A model generated the notes under the pieces. It saw only the letters and a list, made by a program, of their open reading frames with translations. It ran no database searches and had not been told where the DNA came from. From Sphingomonas immobilis (GTDB taxonomy: Bacteria; Pseudomonadota; Alphaproteobacteria; Sphingomonadales; Sphingomonadaceae), in the NCBI RefSeq assembly GCF_030580995.1, contig NZ_JAUQSZ010000013.1, positions 1 to 64,000 on the forward strand: a DNA stretch of 64,000 nt. The letters are read 5' to 3'. Below are positions 6,468-14,325 of the stretch, in pieces. The position numbers and the translations under genes were made by a program. The number at the start of each line of letters is the position of its first letter. Position 1 is the stretch's first letter.

Positions 6468-8384
6468 TCACTGGCACGCGAGGCATTCGTCGTAATCGGT
6501 CGACTCGCCCAGCTCGAACTTCGGGGCGTCGATCGTGTTGTCGGCTTCGACGCCGCCGGCGAAGCCGGCGCGCTGCACCGACTTGGAGCGGAGATAGTAG
6601 AGCGACTTGATGCCGAGCTCCCACGCCCGGAAGTGGAGCATCAGCAGATCCCATTTCTCGACGTCGGCCGGGATGAACAGGTTGAGGCTGGTCGACTGGT
6701 CGACATAGGGTGTGCGATCGGCCTGGAGCTCGATCAGCCAGCGCTGGTCGATCTCGAAGCTGGTCTTGTAGCAGTCCTTCTCCTCCTGGCTGAGGAAGTC
6801 GAGATGCTGGACCGAGCCGCCGCGCTCGAGGATCGAGACCCACACGGCCTCGGCGTTCTTCGCCTTCTCGATCAGCAGTTTTTCGAGATACGGGTTGCGG
6901 ACCGAGAAGCTGCCCGACAGCGTCTTGTGCGTGTAGATGTTGGCCGGGATCGGCTCGATACAGGCCGAGGTGCCGCCGCAGATGATGCTGATCGACGCGG
7001 TCGGCGCGATCGCCATCTTGCACGAGAAGCGCTCCATCATGCCGCGATCCGCAGCGTCGGGGCAGGGCCCGCGCTCGACTGCGAGGTGCATCGACGCCTC
7101 GTCGACCTGCGCCTTGATGTGCTTGAACATGCGCAGGTTCCACGACTTGGCCATCGCGCCTTCGAAGGCGAGGCCGCGCGCCTGCAGGAACGAGTGGAAG
7201 CCCATTACGCCGAGGCCGACCGAACGCTCGCGCATTGCGGAGTAAGCGGCCTTTTCCATGCCGGGCTCGGCGCGGTCGATATAGTCCTGCAGGACGTTGT
7301 CGAGGAAACGCATCACGTCCTCGATGAAGCCCTTCTCGCCGTTCCACTCGTCCCAGGTCTCTAGGTTGAGCGACGACAGGCAGCAGACTGCGGTGCGATC
7401 GTTGCCGAGGTGATCCTTGCCGGTCGGCAGCGTGATCTCGCTGCACAGGTTCGAGGTCGAGACCTTGAGGCCCAGTTCGCGGTGATGCTTGGGCATCGCG
7501 TTGTTCACGTGATCGGCAAAGACGATGTAGGGCTCGCCGGTGGCGAGGCGGGTTTCGACCAGCTTCTGGAACAGCGCGCGGGCATCGACCTTGCCGCGCT
7601 CGGATTGGTCCTTGGGGCTGCGCAGCGTCCATTCGGCGCCGTCGCGCACCGCCTCCATGAAGGCGTCGGGGATGAGGACGCCGTGATGGAGGTTCAATGC
7701 CTTGCGGTTGAAGTCGCCGCTGGGCTTGCGGATTTCGAGGAACTCCTCGATCTCCGGGTGGCTGATGTCGAGATAGCAGGCGGCCGAGCCGCGCCGCAGC
7801 GACCCTTGAGAGATCGCCAGCGTCAGCGAATCCATCACGCGCACGAAGGGGATGATGCCGCTGGTCTTGCCGTTGAGGCCGACGGGCTCGCCGATGCCGC
7901 GCACGTTGCCCCAATAGGTGCCGATGCCGCCGCCGCGCGAGGCGAGCCAGACGTTCTCGTTCCAGGTGTCGACGATGCCGTTGAGGCTGTCGGGCACCGA
8001 ATTGAGGAAGCACGAGATGGGCAGGCCGCGCCCGGTGCCGCCGTTCGACAGGACGGGCGTGGCGGGCATGAACCACAGTTTCGAGATGTAATCGTAGAGC
8101 CGCTGCGCATGGCCGGCGTCATCCGCGTACGCCGAGGCGACGCGCACGAACAGATCCTGATAGCGTTCGCCGGGCAAGAGATAGCGGTCGTTGAGCGTGT
8201 CCTTGCCGAAATCGGTGAGCAGCGCGTCGCGCGAGTGATCGACCTCGACCGGGTACAGGCGCGGGCGCACTTCCTTCGAATCGCCGCGGGCCTCCAGCTT
8301 GCGGTCCGCGCCTGCGGTCGCTGCCGCTTCGATCGTGTCGGTCGCCATTGCTACGCTCACTTCCTCGGTCTCTCTGAAGTCCAT
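6468..8384 (-). CDS. nrdA: Class I ribonucleotide reductase, large (catalytic) subunit
   Basis: A start at 8384 gives 638 residues; an ATG at 8348, with GAGGAAG upstream, is an alternative. The protein reduces NDPs with the NrdB radical. Visible motifs are the RGGGIGTYWG substrate region, the SNLCSEI and CCLSSLNL cysteines, the loop PTASISIICGGTSACIEPI, and the C-terminal redox pair ECLACQ. Compared with E. coli NrdA the N-terminus is about 80-90 residues shorter, lacking the ATP-cone that sets overall activity. It is followed by DUF559 repeats rather than by nrdB. Long divergent promoter region with the GST gene. Confidence 0.95.
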   Translation of the reverse strand: MDFRETEEVSVAMATDTIEAAATAGADRKLEARGDSKEVRPRLYPVEVDHSRDALLTDFGKDTLNDRYLLPGERYQDLFVRVASAYADDAGHAQRLYDYISKLWFMPATPVLSNGGTGRGLPISCFLNSVPDSLNGIVDTWNENVWLASRGGGIGTYWGNVRGIGEPVGLNGKTSGIIPFVRVMDSLTLAISQGSLRRGSAACYLDISHPEIEEFLEIRKPSGDFNRKALNLHHGVLIPDAFMEAVRDGAEWTLRSPKDQSERGKVDARALFQKLVETRLATGEPYIVFADHVNNAMPKHHRELGLKVSTSNLCSEITLPTGKDHLGNDRTAVCCLSSLNLETWDEWNGEKGFIEDVMRFLDNVLQDYIDRAEPGMEKAAYSAMRERSVGLGVMGFHSFLQARGLAFEGAMAKSWNLRMFKHIKAQVDEASMHLAVERGPCPDAADRGMMERFSCKMAIAPTASISIICGGTSACIEPIPANIYTHKTLSGSFSVRNPYLEKLLIEKAKNAEAVWVSILERGGSVQHLDFLSQEEKDCYKTSFEIDQRWLIELQADRTPYVDQSTSLNLFIPADVEKWDLLMLHFRAWELGIKSLYYLRSKSVQRAGFAGGVEADNTIDAPKFELGESTDYDECLACQ

Positions 8385-8533
8385 CGATCTTGCCCCCGCA
8401 TCAAAGCCTACAACGCGCCGGTGTTCCCGGTCCGTTCGAATCGGGGGACAAGCCCCCATGGTATCATTCCGGGGCCCTGCGGCGAGAACAAAAATGGTCC
8501 ACCCACGCGCCGACGGCGCGCGTTGCAACCTGT

Positions 8534-8552
8534 CCGTAATATAAGATCACGG
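8534..8552. promoter_or_regulatory. Imperfect palindrome upstream of nrdA
   Basis: CCGTAATATAAGATCACGG reads as CCGT-N-AT...AT-N-ACGG on both strands. It lies 150 bp upstream of the nrdA start and its AT-rich centre could overlap a -10 on the minus strand. A regulator cannot be named; it does not match the ACAC...GTGT layout of an NrdR box. Confidence 0.35.
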
Positions 8553-8649
8553 TACGTGTTCTACCAGTGATTGGGTCCGCCCCCGAACTCAACCCCAACA
8601 GATTGTGCCGGTTCGCTCTCCGACGCAATACGGTAAATTACAGATTAGG

Positions 8650-8682
8650 GACTCGGTTCGTCGCTATTTTGACTCGGTTCGT
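8650..8682. promoter_or_regulatory. Tandem 12-mer, 21-bp period
   Basis: GACTCGGTTCGT occurs at 8650-8661 and again at 8671-8682, that is, two helical turns apart on the same DNA face. A shorter CGGTTCG lies at 8609-8615. The arrangement suggests a cooperatively bound activator or repressor site serving nrdA or the divergent GST gene. No known consensus was recognised. Confidence 0.4.
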
Positions 8683-8849
8683 GGCATCGCCGAAACGGCC
8701 GATCGGGCGCGACGCGCGGACTTCCGCCGCGCGCGCGAAAGGCAAGAGAACGAACACGGAAACCCACAGAAAAATTGCGCGGTGGACGACGCACCGGATC
8801 GGAGGCGGCGGCGGGTGACGCGGACACCAGATATGGTATCCACGGTGCC

Positions 8850-9503
8850 ATGACGATCCAGCTCTTCGCCCATCCCCTGTCCTCCTATTGCCACAAGGTG
8901 CAGATCGCTTTGTACGAGCGCGGCATCGCCTTCGAGCCGCAGATGATCGCGCCCGACGAACCCGAAATCTACGCGCGGTTCGCGAGCCTGTGGCCGATGG
9001 CGAAGATGCCGTTGCTGCTCGATGGCGAGCGTGCCGTCGCCGAATCGAGCATCATCATCGATTATGCCGACCGGCTGGGGAGCGGCCCGCCGATGGTGCC
9101 CGCAGAGGCCGAGGCGGCGCTGGAGGCGCGCTTCATGGATCGCTGCTTCGACGATTATGTGATGACGCCGATGCAGGCGATCGTGGCGGAGCGCATCCGG
9201 CCCGCGGGCAATGCCGATTCCTTTGGCGTGGAGCAGGCGAAGGCGCTTCTCGACAAGAGCTATGCCTGGCTGGAGGGCAAGCTGGCCGGGCGCGAATGGG
9301 CGGCAGGCGATACGTTCGGAATCGCCGACTGCGCCGCCGCCCCCGCGCTCTGGTATGCGCGGCACGTGCGCCCGTTCGATGCCTGGCCGGTGCTGTCGGC
9401 CTATCATGCGCGTCTGGAGGCGCGGCCTTCTGTTGCGCGGACCCGCAAGGAAGCCGAGCCGTATTGGGCGATGTTCCCGTTCTCCTCGGGCGGGCCTGCG
9501 TGA
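8850..9503 (+). CDS. Glutathione S-transferase
   Basis: This 217-residue cytosolic GST has a thioredoxin-like N-terminal domain with a Ser-type start (AHPLSSYCHKVQIALYERGI), a cis-Pro and glutathione-binding AKMPLLLDG, then AESSIIIDYADR, and a helical C-terminal domain (about residues 90-210) with the N-capping FGIADCAAAPAL motif. It conjugates or reduces electrophiles with glutathione. Transcribed divergently from nrdA. An in-frame extension upstream is not supported by sequence. Confidence 0.88.
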   Translation: MTIQLFAHPLSSYCHKVQIALYERGIAFEPQMIAPDEPEIYARFASLWPMAKMPLLLDGERAVAESSIIIDYADRLGSGPPMVPAEAEAALEARFMDRCFDDYVMTPMQAIVAERIRPAGNADSFGVEQAKALLDKSYAWLEGKLAGREWAAGDTFGIADCAAAPALWYARHVRPFDAWPVLSAYHARLEARPSVARTRKEAEPYWAMFPFSSGGPA

Positions 9504-9509
9504 AAAAAG

Positions 9510-9542
9510 CCCCTCCCCTTCAGGGGAGGGGTTGGGGTGGGG
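9510..9542. repeat. Left terminal inverted repeat of DUF559 cassette 2
   Basis: This 33-bp sequence has the layout hairpin (CCCCTCCCCttcaGGGGAGGGG) followed by TTGGGGTGGGG. Its reverse complement appears at 9912-9944 with one mismatch (32/33). The G-rich inner end lies 10 bp before the GTG start of the DUF559 gene and may act as its ribosome-binding region. Confidence 0.85.
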
Positions 9543-9552
9543 AAGTCCAGCG

Positions 9553-9934
9553 GTGACAGAAGCCGAACTTCTGAAGCGCGCGAAGGAAATGCGCCGTAAC
9601 CCGACAGAACCCGAGAAGCGTTTGTGGCGTTCGCTCTCGAATTCGCAGCTAGCCGGTTATAAGTTTCGACGGCAACATGTAGTCCTGGAAGCACTCGCGA
9701 TCATCGATTTCTTATGCCCTGCAGTCGGGCTTGGCATAGAAATCGACGGAGAAACGCATGATGTCGAAGCGGACGAGCGGCGTGATCGGCGGTTAGATGC
9801 ACTTGGTGCGATTTTCCAATGCGGAGGTGATCGGCACCATCAAAGGCGTGTTGCACGCCATAAATGATACGGCGGCTTCGCTCCCCAGCCGATGGTCGGG
9901 TGCCCGGACGCCCCCACCCCAACCCCTCCCCTGA
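9553..9934 (+). pseudogene. DUF559 endonuclease-like gene (copy 2), frameshifted
   Basis: From the GTG at 9553 the frame encodes PTEPEKRLWRSL, YKFRRQHVVLEALAIIDFLC and the catalytic-type GIEIDGETHDVEADERRDRR, a standard DUF559 core. Near 9805-9810 the homologous reading moves by one frame: RFSNAEVIGTIKGVLHAIND continues only in the +1 frame, which stays open to a TGA at 9932-9934 inside the right-hand repeat. A few bases after LDALG appear to be missing. In the original frame the protein ends at a TGA at 9865-9867 with an unrelated tail. Likely inactive. Confidence 0.75.
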
Positions 9935-9944
9935 AGGAGAGGGG
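9912..9944. repeat. Right terminal inverted repeat of DUF559 cassette 2
   Basis: Inverted copy of 9510-9542 with 32 of 33 positions matching, including the CCCCTCCCCTgaaGGAGAGGGG hairpin at the outer end. The displaced reading frame of the DUF559 gene terminates inside it. It lies 10 bp from the end of the GGDEF-EAL gene and may act as a shared terminator. Confidence 0.85.
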
Positions 9945-9954
9945 CTAGTGAGGA

Positions 9955-12162
9955 TCAACCCGCGCGGCGGAGCGGGATCGCGAGGGGTGCGGCGGAGGGG
10001 GTGTTCGCGGCGAGGCGTTCCATGTTGAACGCGCTGAGGAATTCGATGCCCGCGCGGCCCTCGACCGCCCAGCGCAGCTTGGCGGGGAACATCTCGCCCT
10101 CGACCAGCTCGATCAGCACTTCCATGCCCGATACGTCGCCCTCGATATCGATGCCGTCGATCATCGCGCCGGTCGGCGACATATTGCGGATGCGGACCTC
10201 GCCGTCGACGTCGCCGGCGATGATGCGCGCGGTGCGGATCATCTTGTGGCGCTCGGGCCGGCTCATCAGATGGCCCTGCGGCAGCACCGTGCCGTCGCCC
10301 GCAAGCTGCTCGTGGACCTCGGGATCGCGCACCGCCTTGCCGTAGACCCAGCCCTGGATGTGGCTGCAGCCGAGATCGCGGATCAGCGCGATCTCGTCTT
10401 GCGTCTCGACGCCCTCCGCCGTGGTTTCCATGCCGAGCGTGTCGGCGAGCGTGACGATCGCCTTGACGATCGCGGCGTTGCGATTGCCCTGGATGGCGGC
10501 ACCGCGCACGAAGCTCTGGTCGATCTTGATCTTGTCGAACGGCGCCTTCTTCAGATAGCCGAGCGACGAATAGCCGGTGCCGAAATCGTCGAGCGCGAGG
10601 CGCACGCCGAGGCCCTTCAGCGTGCGGAACATCTGTTCGGACGAGCTGGTCTCATCGAGGAACACGCCCTCGGTGATCTCGAGCTCGAGCCGGTGCGGGG
10701 CGATGCCCGACTTGGCGAGCGCCGAAGTGACGATCGTCGGCAGCGCGGGGTTGGCGAACTGGATCGGCGAGACGTTGACGGCGACGCGCACGTCGCGCGG
10801 CCAGCTTGCCGCGTCCATGCAGGCGGTGCGCATCACCCATTCGCCGATCGATTCGATCAGGCCGCAATCCTCCGCCACCGGCACGAACTCCGCCGGGCTG
10901 ATGGGCCCGCGCGTCGGATGATCCCAGCGCACCAGCGCTTCGTAGCCGACGATCTTCTCGGTAATGGCGCTGACGACCGGCTGATAGGCGACGTAGATCT
11001 GGTTGGAGGCGAGCGCGTTGCGGAGGTCGTCCTCGATCTGCTTGCGGCTGCGCGCGCCTTCCAGCATCGCCGGCTTGAAGAAGCGGTGGATGCCGCGCCC
11101 GTCGGCCTTGGCGCCGTAGAGCGCGAGATCGGCGTTGCGGACCAGCGTCTCCGCATCGCCGCCATCCTCGGGCGCGAGCGCGATGCCGATCGAGCAGCCG
11201 ATCGAGACCGAGGATCCATCGATCGAATAGGGCTGCGACAGCGAATCGATCACGCGGCGGGCGAGGTCGCTCAGCTTGTCGCGGTTGGTCTCGCCCGGAA
11301 AGACGACCTGGAATTCGTCGCCGCCGAGCCGCCCGACGAGCCCGGCCTCGCCGATGGCACGGACGAGGCGCTGCGCGACCTGCTTCAGGAGCACGTCGCC
11401 GGTCTGGTGGCCGAGCGTGTCGTTGACTGTCTTGAAGCGATCGAGATCGAGCAGGAACATCGCGGCACCGCGTGCGCCGGTCGCGCCCGCCAGCGTCTGG
11501 TCGAGCCACAGCCGCATGCGCTGGCGGTTGGCGAGGCCGGTCAGGCTGTCGAACAATGCCAGGCGCGCGATCTCGGCATCGGCGCGGCGGCGCTCGGTAA
11601 GGTCGGAGCCGTTGCCGATGAAGCCCTGGAAATTGCCCTGCTCGTCGGTGATCGGGCGCCCCGACATCGACCACCAGCGCTCGAGCTTGCCGGCGACGGC
11701 GGGGCGCACCGAATAGTTGGAAAAGGCGGTGCGCGAGGAAAGGTGGAAGGCGATCGTCCGCTCGGTCTCGGCCGCGCTGGTGTCGACGCGGAAGAGGGCG
11801 GTGAGGGGCGCGCCCATCGCGGGCGCATCGGCGGTGTCGAGCTCGGTCGCGACCTTGGTCGAGAGGTACGTCACCCGGCCTTCGGCGTCGGTCTGCCAGA
11901 ACCAGCCGGTGCCCTGTTCCTCATATTCGCGCACCAGCCGCGCGGCGACGCGCTCGCCCCGCGCCGGGCTGCCCGAGGCGGGGCGCTTGCCATGCGTGGG
12001 ACGGGCGGTGGCGAACAGCAGCCAGCCGATACCGGTGACGACGATGATTCCCGCGAGCCCGAACAGCCACGAGCCGGTATCGACCGTGACGGCGGTGGCG
12101 ACCCCGACGCTGATGCATAGCGCTGCGATGCGCGCCGGATTGAGCGTGGGGGCCATGGCCAC
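9955..12162 (-). CDS. PAS-GGDEF-EAL-PilZ cyclic-di-GMP signalling protein
   Basis: 735 residues. Two N-terminal hydrophobic segments (about residues 10-52) anchor it in the inner membrane. A PAS-like domain (about 80-190) is followed by GGDEF (intact LGGDEF near residue 280), EAL (GYEALVRW near 407; EITEG, DDFGTGYSS, KIDQSF and TAEGVET all present) and a C-terminal PilZ-like domain (about 638-720). No RxxD inhibitory site precedes GGDEF. Both synthesis and hydrolysis of c-di-GMP are possible; the intact EAL residues favour phosphodiesterase activity, with PilZ giving product sensing. Monocistronic. Confidence 0.92.
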   Translation of the reverse strand: MAMAPTLNPARIAALCISVGVATAVTVDTGSWLFGLAGIIVVTGIGWLLFATARPTHGKRPASGSPARGERVAARLVREYEEQGTGWFWQTDAEGRVTYLSTKVATELDTADAPAMGAPLTALFRVDTSAAETERTIAFHLSSRTAFSNYSVRPAVAGKLERWWSMSGRPITDEQGNFQGFIGNGSDLTERRRADAEIARLALFDSLTGLANRQRMRLWLDQTLAGATGARGAAMFLLDLDRFKTVNDTLGHQTGDVLLKQVAQRLVRAIGEAGLVGRLGGDEFQVVFPGETNRDKLSDLARRVIDSLSQPYSIDGSSVSIGCSIGIALAPEDGGDAETLVRNADLALYGAKADGRGIHRFFKPAMLEGARSRKQIEDDLRNALASNQIYVAYQPVVSAITEKIVGYEALVRWDHPTRGPISPAEFVPVAEDCGLIESIGEWVMRTACMDAASWPRDVRVAVNVSPIQFANPALPTIVTSALAKSGIAPHRLELEITEGVFLDETSSSEQMFRTLKGLGVRLALDDFGTGYSSLGYLKKAPFDKIKIDQSFVRGAAIQGNRNAAIVKAIVTLADTLGMETTAEGVETQDEIALIRDLGCSHIQGWVYGKAVRDPEVHEQLAGDGTVLPQGHLMSRPERHKMIRTARIIAGDVDGEVRIRNMSPTGAMIDGIDIEGDVSGMEVLIELVEGEMFPAKLRWAVEGRAGIEFLSAFNMERLAANTPSAAPLAIPLRRAG

Positions 12163-12347
12163 GCTTTACGGATCGATTATTGCCAATTGCTTGAGCGTTA
12201 CGAAATTTCTCCAGTAATTATACTTAAAATGCTCTGGCGGACGTCTGTCAGTTGCGAACGACTCGCGGGTAGCGCGCGGCTCTTTTCCGTCGGGGCTCAA
12301 CTGGTCTAGGTGCGGCGCGATCCTTCCTTTCTGTTAGCGAGCCCTGC

Positions 12348-13865
12348 ATGACCGTCACCATCCGCGCAGCCGACCTGATCGAGAGCGTCGCCGACGCGCT
12401 GCAGTACATCTCCTACTTCCACCCGATGGATTACATCCGCGCGCTGGGGGAAGCGTATGAAGCGGAGCAGGGCCCGGCGGCGAAGGACGCAATCGCGCAG
12501 ATCCTCACCAACAGCCGCATGTGCGCGGAAGGGCACCGGCCGATCTGCCAAGATACCGGCATCGTCAACGTCTTCGTCGAATGGGGCATGGACTGCCGGT
12601 TGGACGACACCACCCGCTCGATGCAGGACGTGGTGGATGAAGGCGTGCGCCGCGCCTACCTCAACCCCGAGAACAAGCTGCGCGCCTCGGTGCTGGCCGA
12701 TCCCGCCTTCACGCGCCGCAACACCAAGGACAATACGCCCTGCGTGCTGCACGTCGAGCTGGTGCCGGGCAGCAAGGTCTCGGTCGATGTCGCGGCGAAG
12801 GGCGGCGGCAGCGAGAACAAGTCCAAGTTCAAGATGATGAACCCGAGCGATTCCATCGTCGACTGGGTACTGGAGATGCTGCCGCAGATGGGCGCGGGCT
12901 GGTGCCCGCCGGGGATGCTCGGCATCGGCATCGGCGGCACTGCGGAACATTGCGTGCTGCTGGCGAAGCAGGCGCTGATGGAGCCGATCGACATGGGGCC
13001 GCTCAAGGCGCGCGGGCCCAAGAACGATATCGAGGCGCTGCGCATCGAGATCTTCGACAAGGTCAACGCGCTCGGCATCGGCGCGCAGGGGCTGGGCGGG
13101 CTGTCGACCATCCTCGACGTGAAGATCAAGGACGCGCCGTGCCACGCGGCGGGCAAGCCGGTGGCGATGATTCCGAACTGCGCGGCGACGCGCCACGCGC
13201 ATTTCACGCTCGACGGATCGGGCCCGACCTTCCTCGAAGCGCCGAAGCTCGATGAGTGGCCCGACGTCAACTGGACGCCCGACAAGGCCGCGATCCGCGT
13301 CGATCTCGACACGCTGACGGCCGCCGACGTGCAAGGCTGGAAGCAGGGCGACCGGCTGCTGCTCAACGGCAAGATGCTGACCGGCCGCGACGCCGCGCAC
13401 AAGCGCATCGCCGACATGCTGGCCGCGGGCGAGGCGCTGCCCGTCGAGTTCAAGGGCCGCGTGATCTATTATGTCGGACCCGTAGATCCGGTCGGCGAGG
13501 AAGTGGTCGGCCCGGCCGGCCCGACGACCGCGACGCGCATGGACAAATTCATGCGCATGATGCTCGACCAGGGGCTGCTCGCCTGCGTCGGCAAGGCCGA
13601 GCGCGGCCCCGCGGCGACCGAGGCGATCAAGGATGCCAAGTCGGCCTATCTGATGGCGGTGGGTGGTGCCGCGTATCTGGTGGCGCGCGCGATCAAGGGA
13701 TCGAAGGTCGTCGGCTTCGCGGACCTCGGCATGGAGGCGATCTACGAATTCGAGGTGGTCGATTTCCCGGTGACGGTCGCCGTGGATAGCGAAGGCCACA
13801 ACGTCCACCAGCTCGCCCCGCTGGTGTGGAAGGAGAAGATCGCGCGGGAAAAGCTCTTGGCGTGA
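12348..13865 (+). CDS. Class I fumarate hydratase (iron-sulfur)
   Basis: This 505-residue protein matches single-chain class I fumarases that interconvert fumarate and malate in the TCA cycle. Cluster-binding cysteines lie in CQDTG, GWCPPGM and IPNCAATRH, and GIGIGGTAE and GPVDPVGEEVVGPAGPTTA are family signatures. The N-terminal part is the alpha-like domain and the C-terminal part (from about residue 330) the beta domain. Oxygen-labile [4Fe-4S] enzyme, cytoplasmic. About 185 bp separate it from the divergent GGDEF-EAL gene. Confidence 0.95.
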   Translation: MTVTIRAADLIESVADALQYISYFHPMDYIRALGEAYEAEQGPAAKDAIAQILTNSRMCAEGHRPICQDTGIVNVFVEWGMDCRLDDTTRSMQDVVDEGVRRAYLNPENKLRASVLADPAFTRRNTKDNTPCVLHVELVPGSKVSVDVAAKGGGSENKSKFKMMNPSDSIVDWVLEMLPQMGAGWCPPGMLGIGIGGTAEHCVLLAKQALMEPIDMGPLKARGPKNDIEALRIEIFDKVNALGIGAQGLGGLSTILDVKIKDAPCHAAGKPVAMIPNCAATRHAHFTLDGSGPTFLEAPKLDEWPDVNWTPDKAAIRVDLDTLTAADVQGWKQGDRLLLNGKMLTGRDAAHKRIADMLAAGEALPVEFKGRVIYYVGPVDPVGEEVVGPAGPTTATRMDKFMRMMLDQGLLACVGKAERGPAATEAIKDAKSAYLMAVGGAAYLVARAIKGSKVVGFADLGMEAIYEFEVVDFPVTVAVDSEGHNVHQLAPLVWKEKIAREKLLA

Positions 13866-13867
13866 CT

Positions 13868-13918
13868 TTTCCTCCCCGTCGCGGACGGGGAGGGGGACCG
13901 CCGAAGGCGGTGGAGGGG
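13868..13918. repeat. Left terminal inverted repeat of DUF559 cassette 3
   Basis: Layout: CCTCCCC-gtcgcggac-GGGGAGG, then GGGACC, hairpin GCCgaaGGC, then GGTGGAGGGG. It starts 3 bp after the fumarase stop and ends 2 bp before the DUF559 ATG, so GGAGGGG serves as its ribosome-binding site. The backbone is inverted at 14266-14320, while the loop and stem letters differ in a pairing-preserving way. Confidence 0.85.
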
Positions 13919-13920
13919 CG

Positions 13921-14325
13921 ATGCCACCAAGGAAAACCGTGGAAAAGGCGCGCTGCCTCCGCCGCCAGCTCACTCCGCCCGAGGTGAAGCTGTGGCAATG
14001 GCTGCGCGAACGGCCCGGTGGCCTGAAATTTCGTCGCCAGCATCCGATCGGACCTTATGTGCTCGATTTCTATCACGCGGCGACGAAGCTCGCGATCGAG
14101 GTCGATGGGGAAGCGCATGATCGCGGAGAGCGGCCCGAGCGCGATGGCGCGCGCGACGCCTGGCTTGCGGAACAGGGACTTCGCACACTCCGTATTCCTG
14201 CAACCGATGTCATGCGGGAGTTTGACGCGGTGACGCGGATGATCCTTGCAGAGTGCGGGACATTTCCCCTCCACCAGCCTTCGGCTGGTCCCCCTCCCCA
14301 TGCTGCGCATGGGGAGGAAAGATGA
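13921..14325 (+). CDS. DUF559 endonuclease-like protein (copy 3)
   Basis: An intact 134-residue DUF559 protein. Seen in order: LTPPEVKLWQWLRERPGG, LKFRRQHPIGPYVLDFYH and LAIEVDGEAHDRG (the D...ExDGxxH catalytic-type pattern), then LRTLRIPATDVMREFDAVTRM. The last ~18 residues are encoded by the right-hand inverted repeat. The stop overlaps the start of the EamA transporter (ATGA). Related to Vsr-type and other PD-(D/E)XK nucleases; no activity is established for the family that I know of. Flanking inverted repeats make a 453-bp cassette. Confidence 0.85.
   Translation: MPPRKTVEKARCLRRQLTPPEVKLWQWLRERPGGLKFRRQHPIGPYVLDFYHAATKLAIEVDGEAHDRGERPERDGARDAWLAEQGLRTLRIPATDVMREFDAVTRMILAECGTFPLHQPSAGPPPHAAHGEER
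14266..14320. repeat. Right terminal inverted repeat of DUF559 cassette 3
   Basis: Inverted counterpart of 13868-13918: CCCCTCCACC, hairpin AGCCttcgGCT, GGTCCCCCTCCCC, then the outer hairpin CCCCatgctgcgcatGGGG and GGAAA. It encodes the DUF559 C-terminus, and its GGGGAGGAAAG end is the Shine-Dalgarno sequence of the transporter gene starting at 14322. Confidence 0.85.

Larger units (their letters stand above)
8385..8849. other. Divergent nrdA-GST intergenic region
   Basis: 465 bp without a gene. It holds an imperfect 19-bp dyad at 8534-8552 and a tandem 12-mer at 8650-8682, both annotated separately. The stretch nearest nrdA contains a GGGGGac...gtCCCCC-like dyad near 8433-8455. I see no tRNA, no canonical NrdR box pair and no convincing sigma70 promoter. 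Confidence 0.6.

Noticed and set aside
8425..8460. tRNA-like GTTCGAATC segment
   Set aside because: The T-loop-like nonamer is not accompanied by an acceptor stem, anticodon arm or CCA context.
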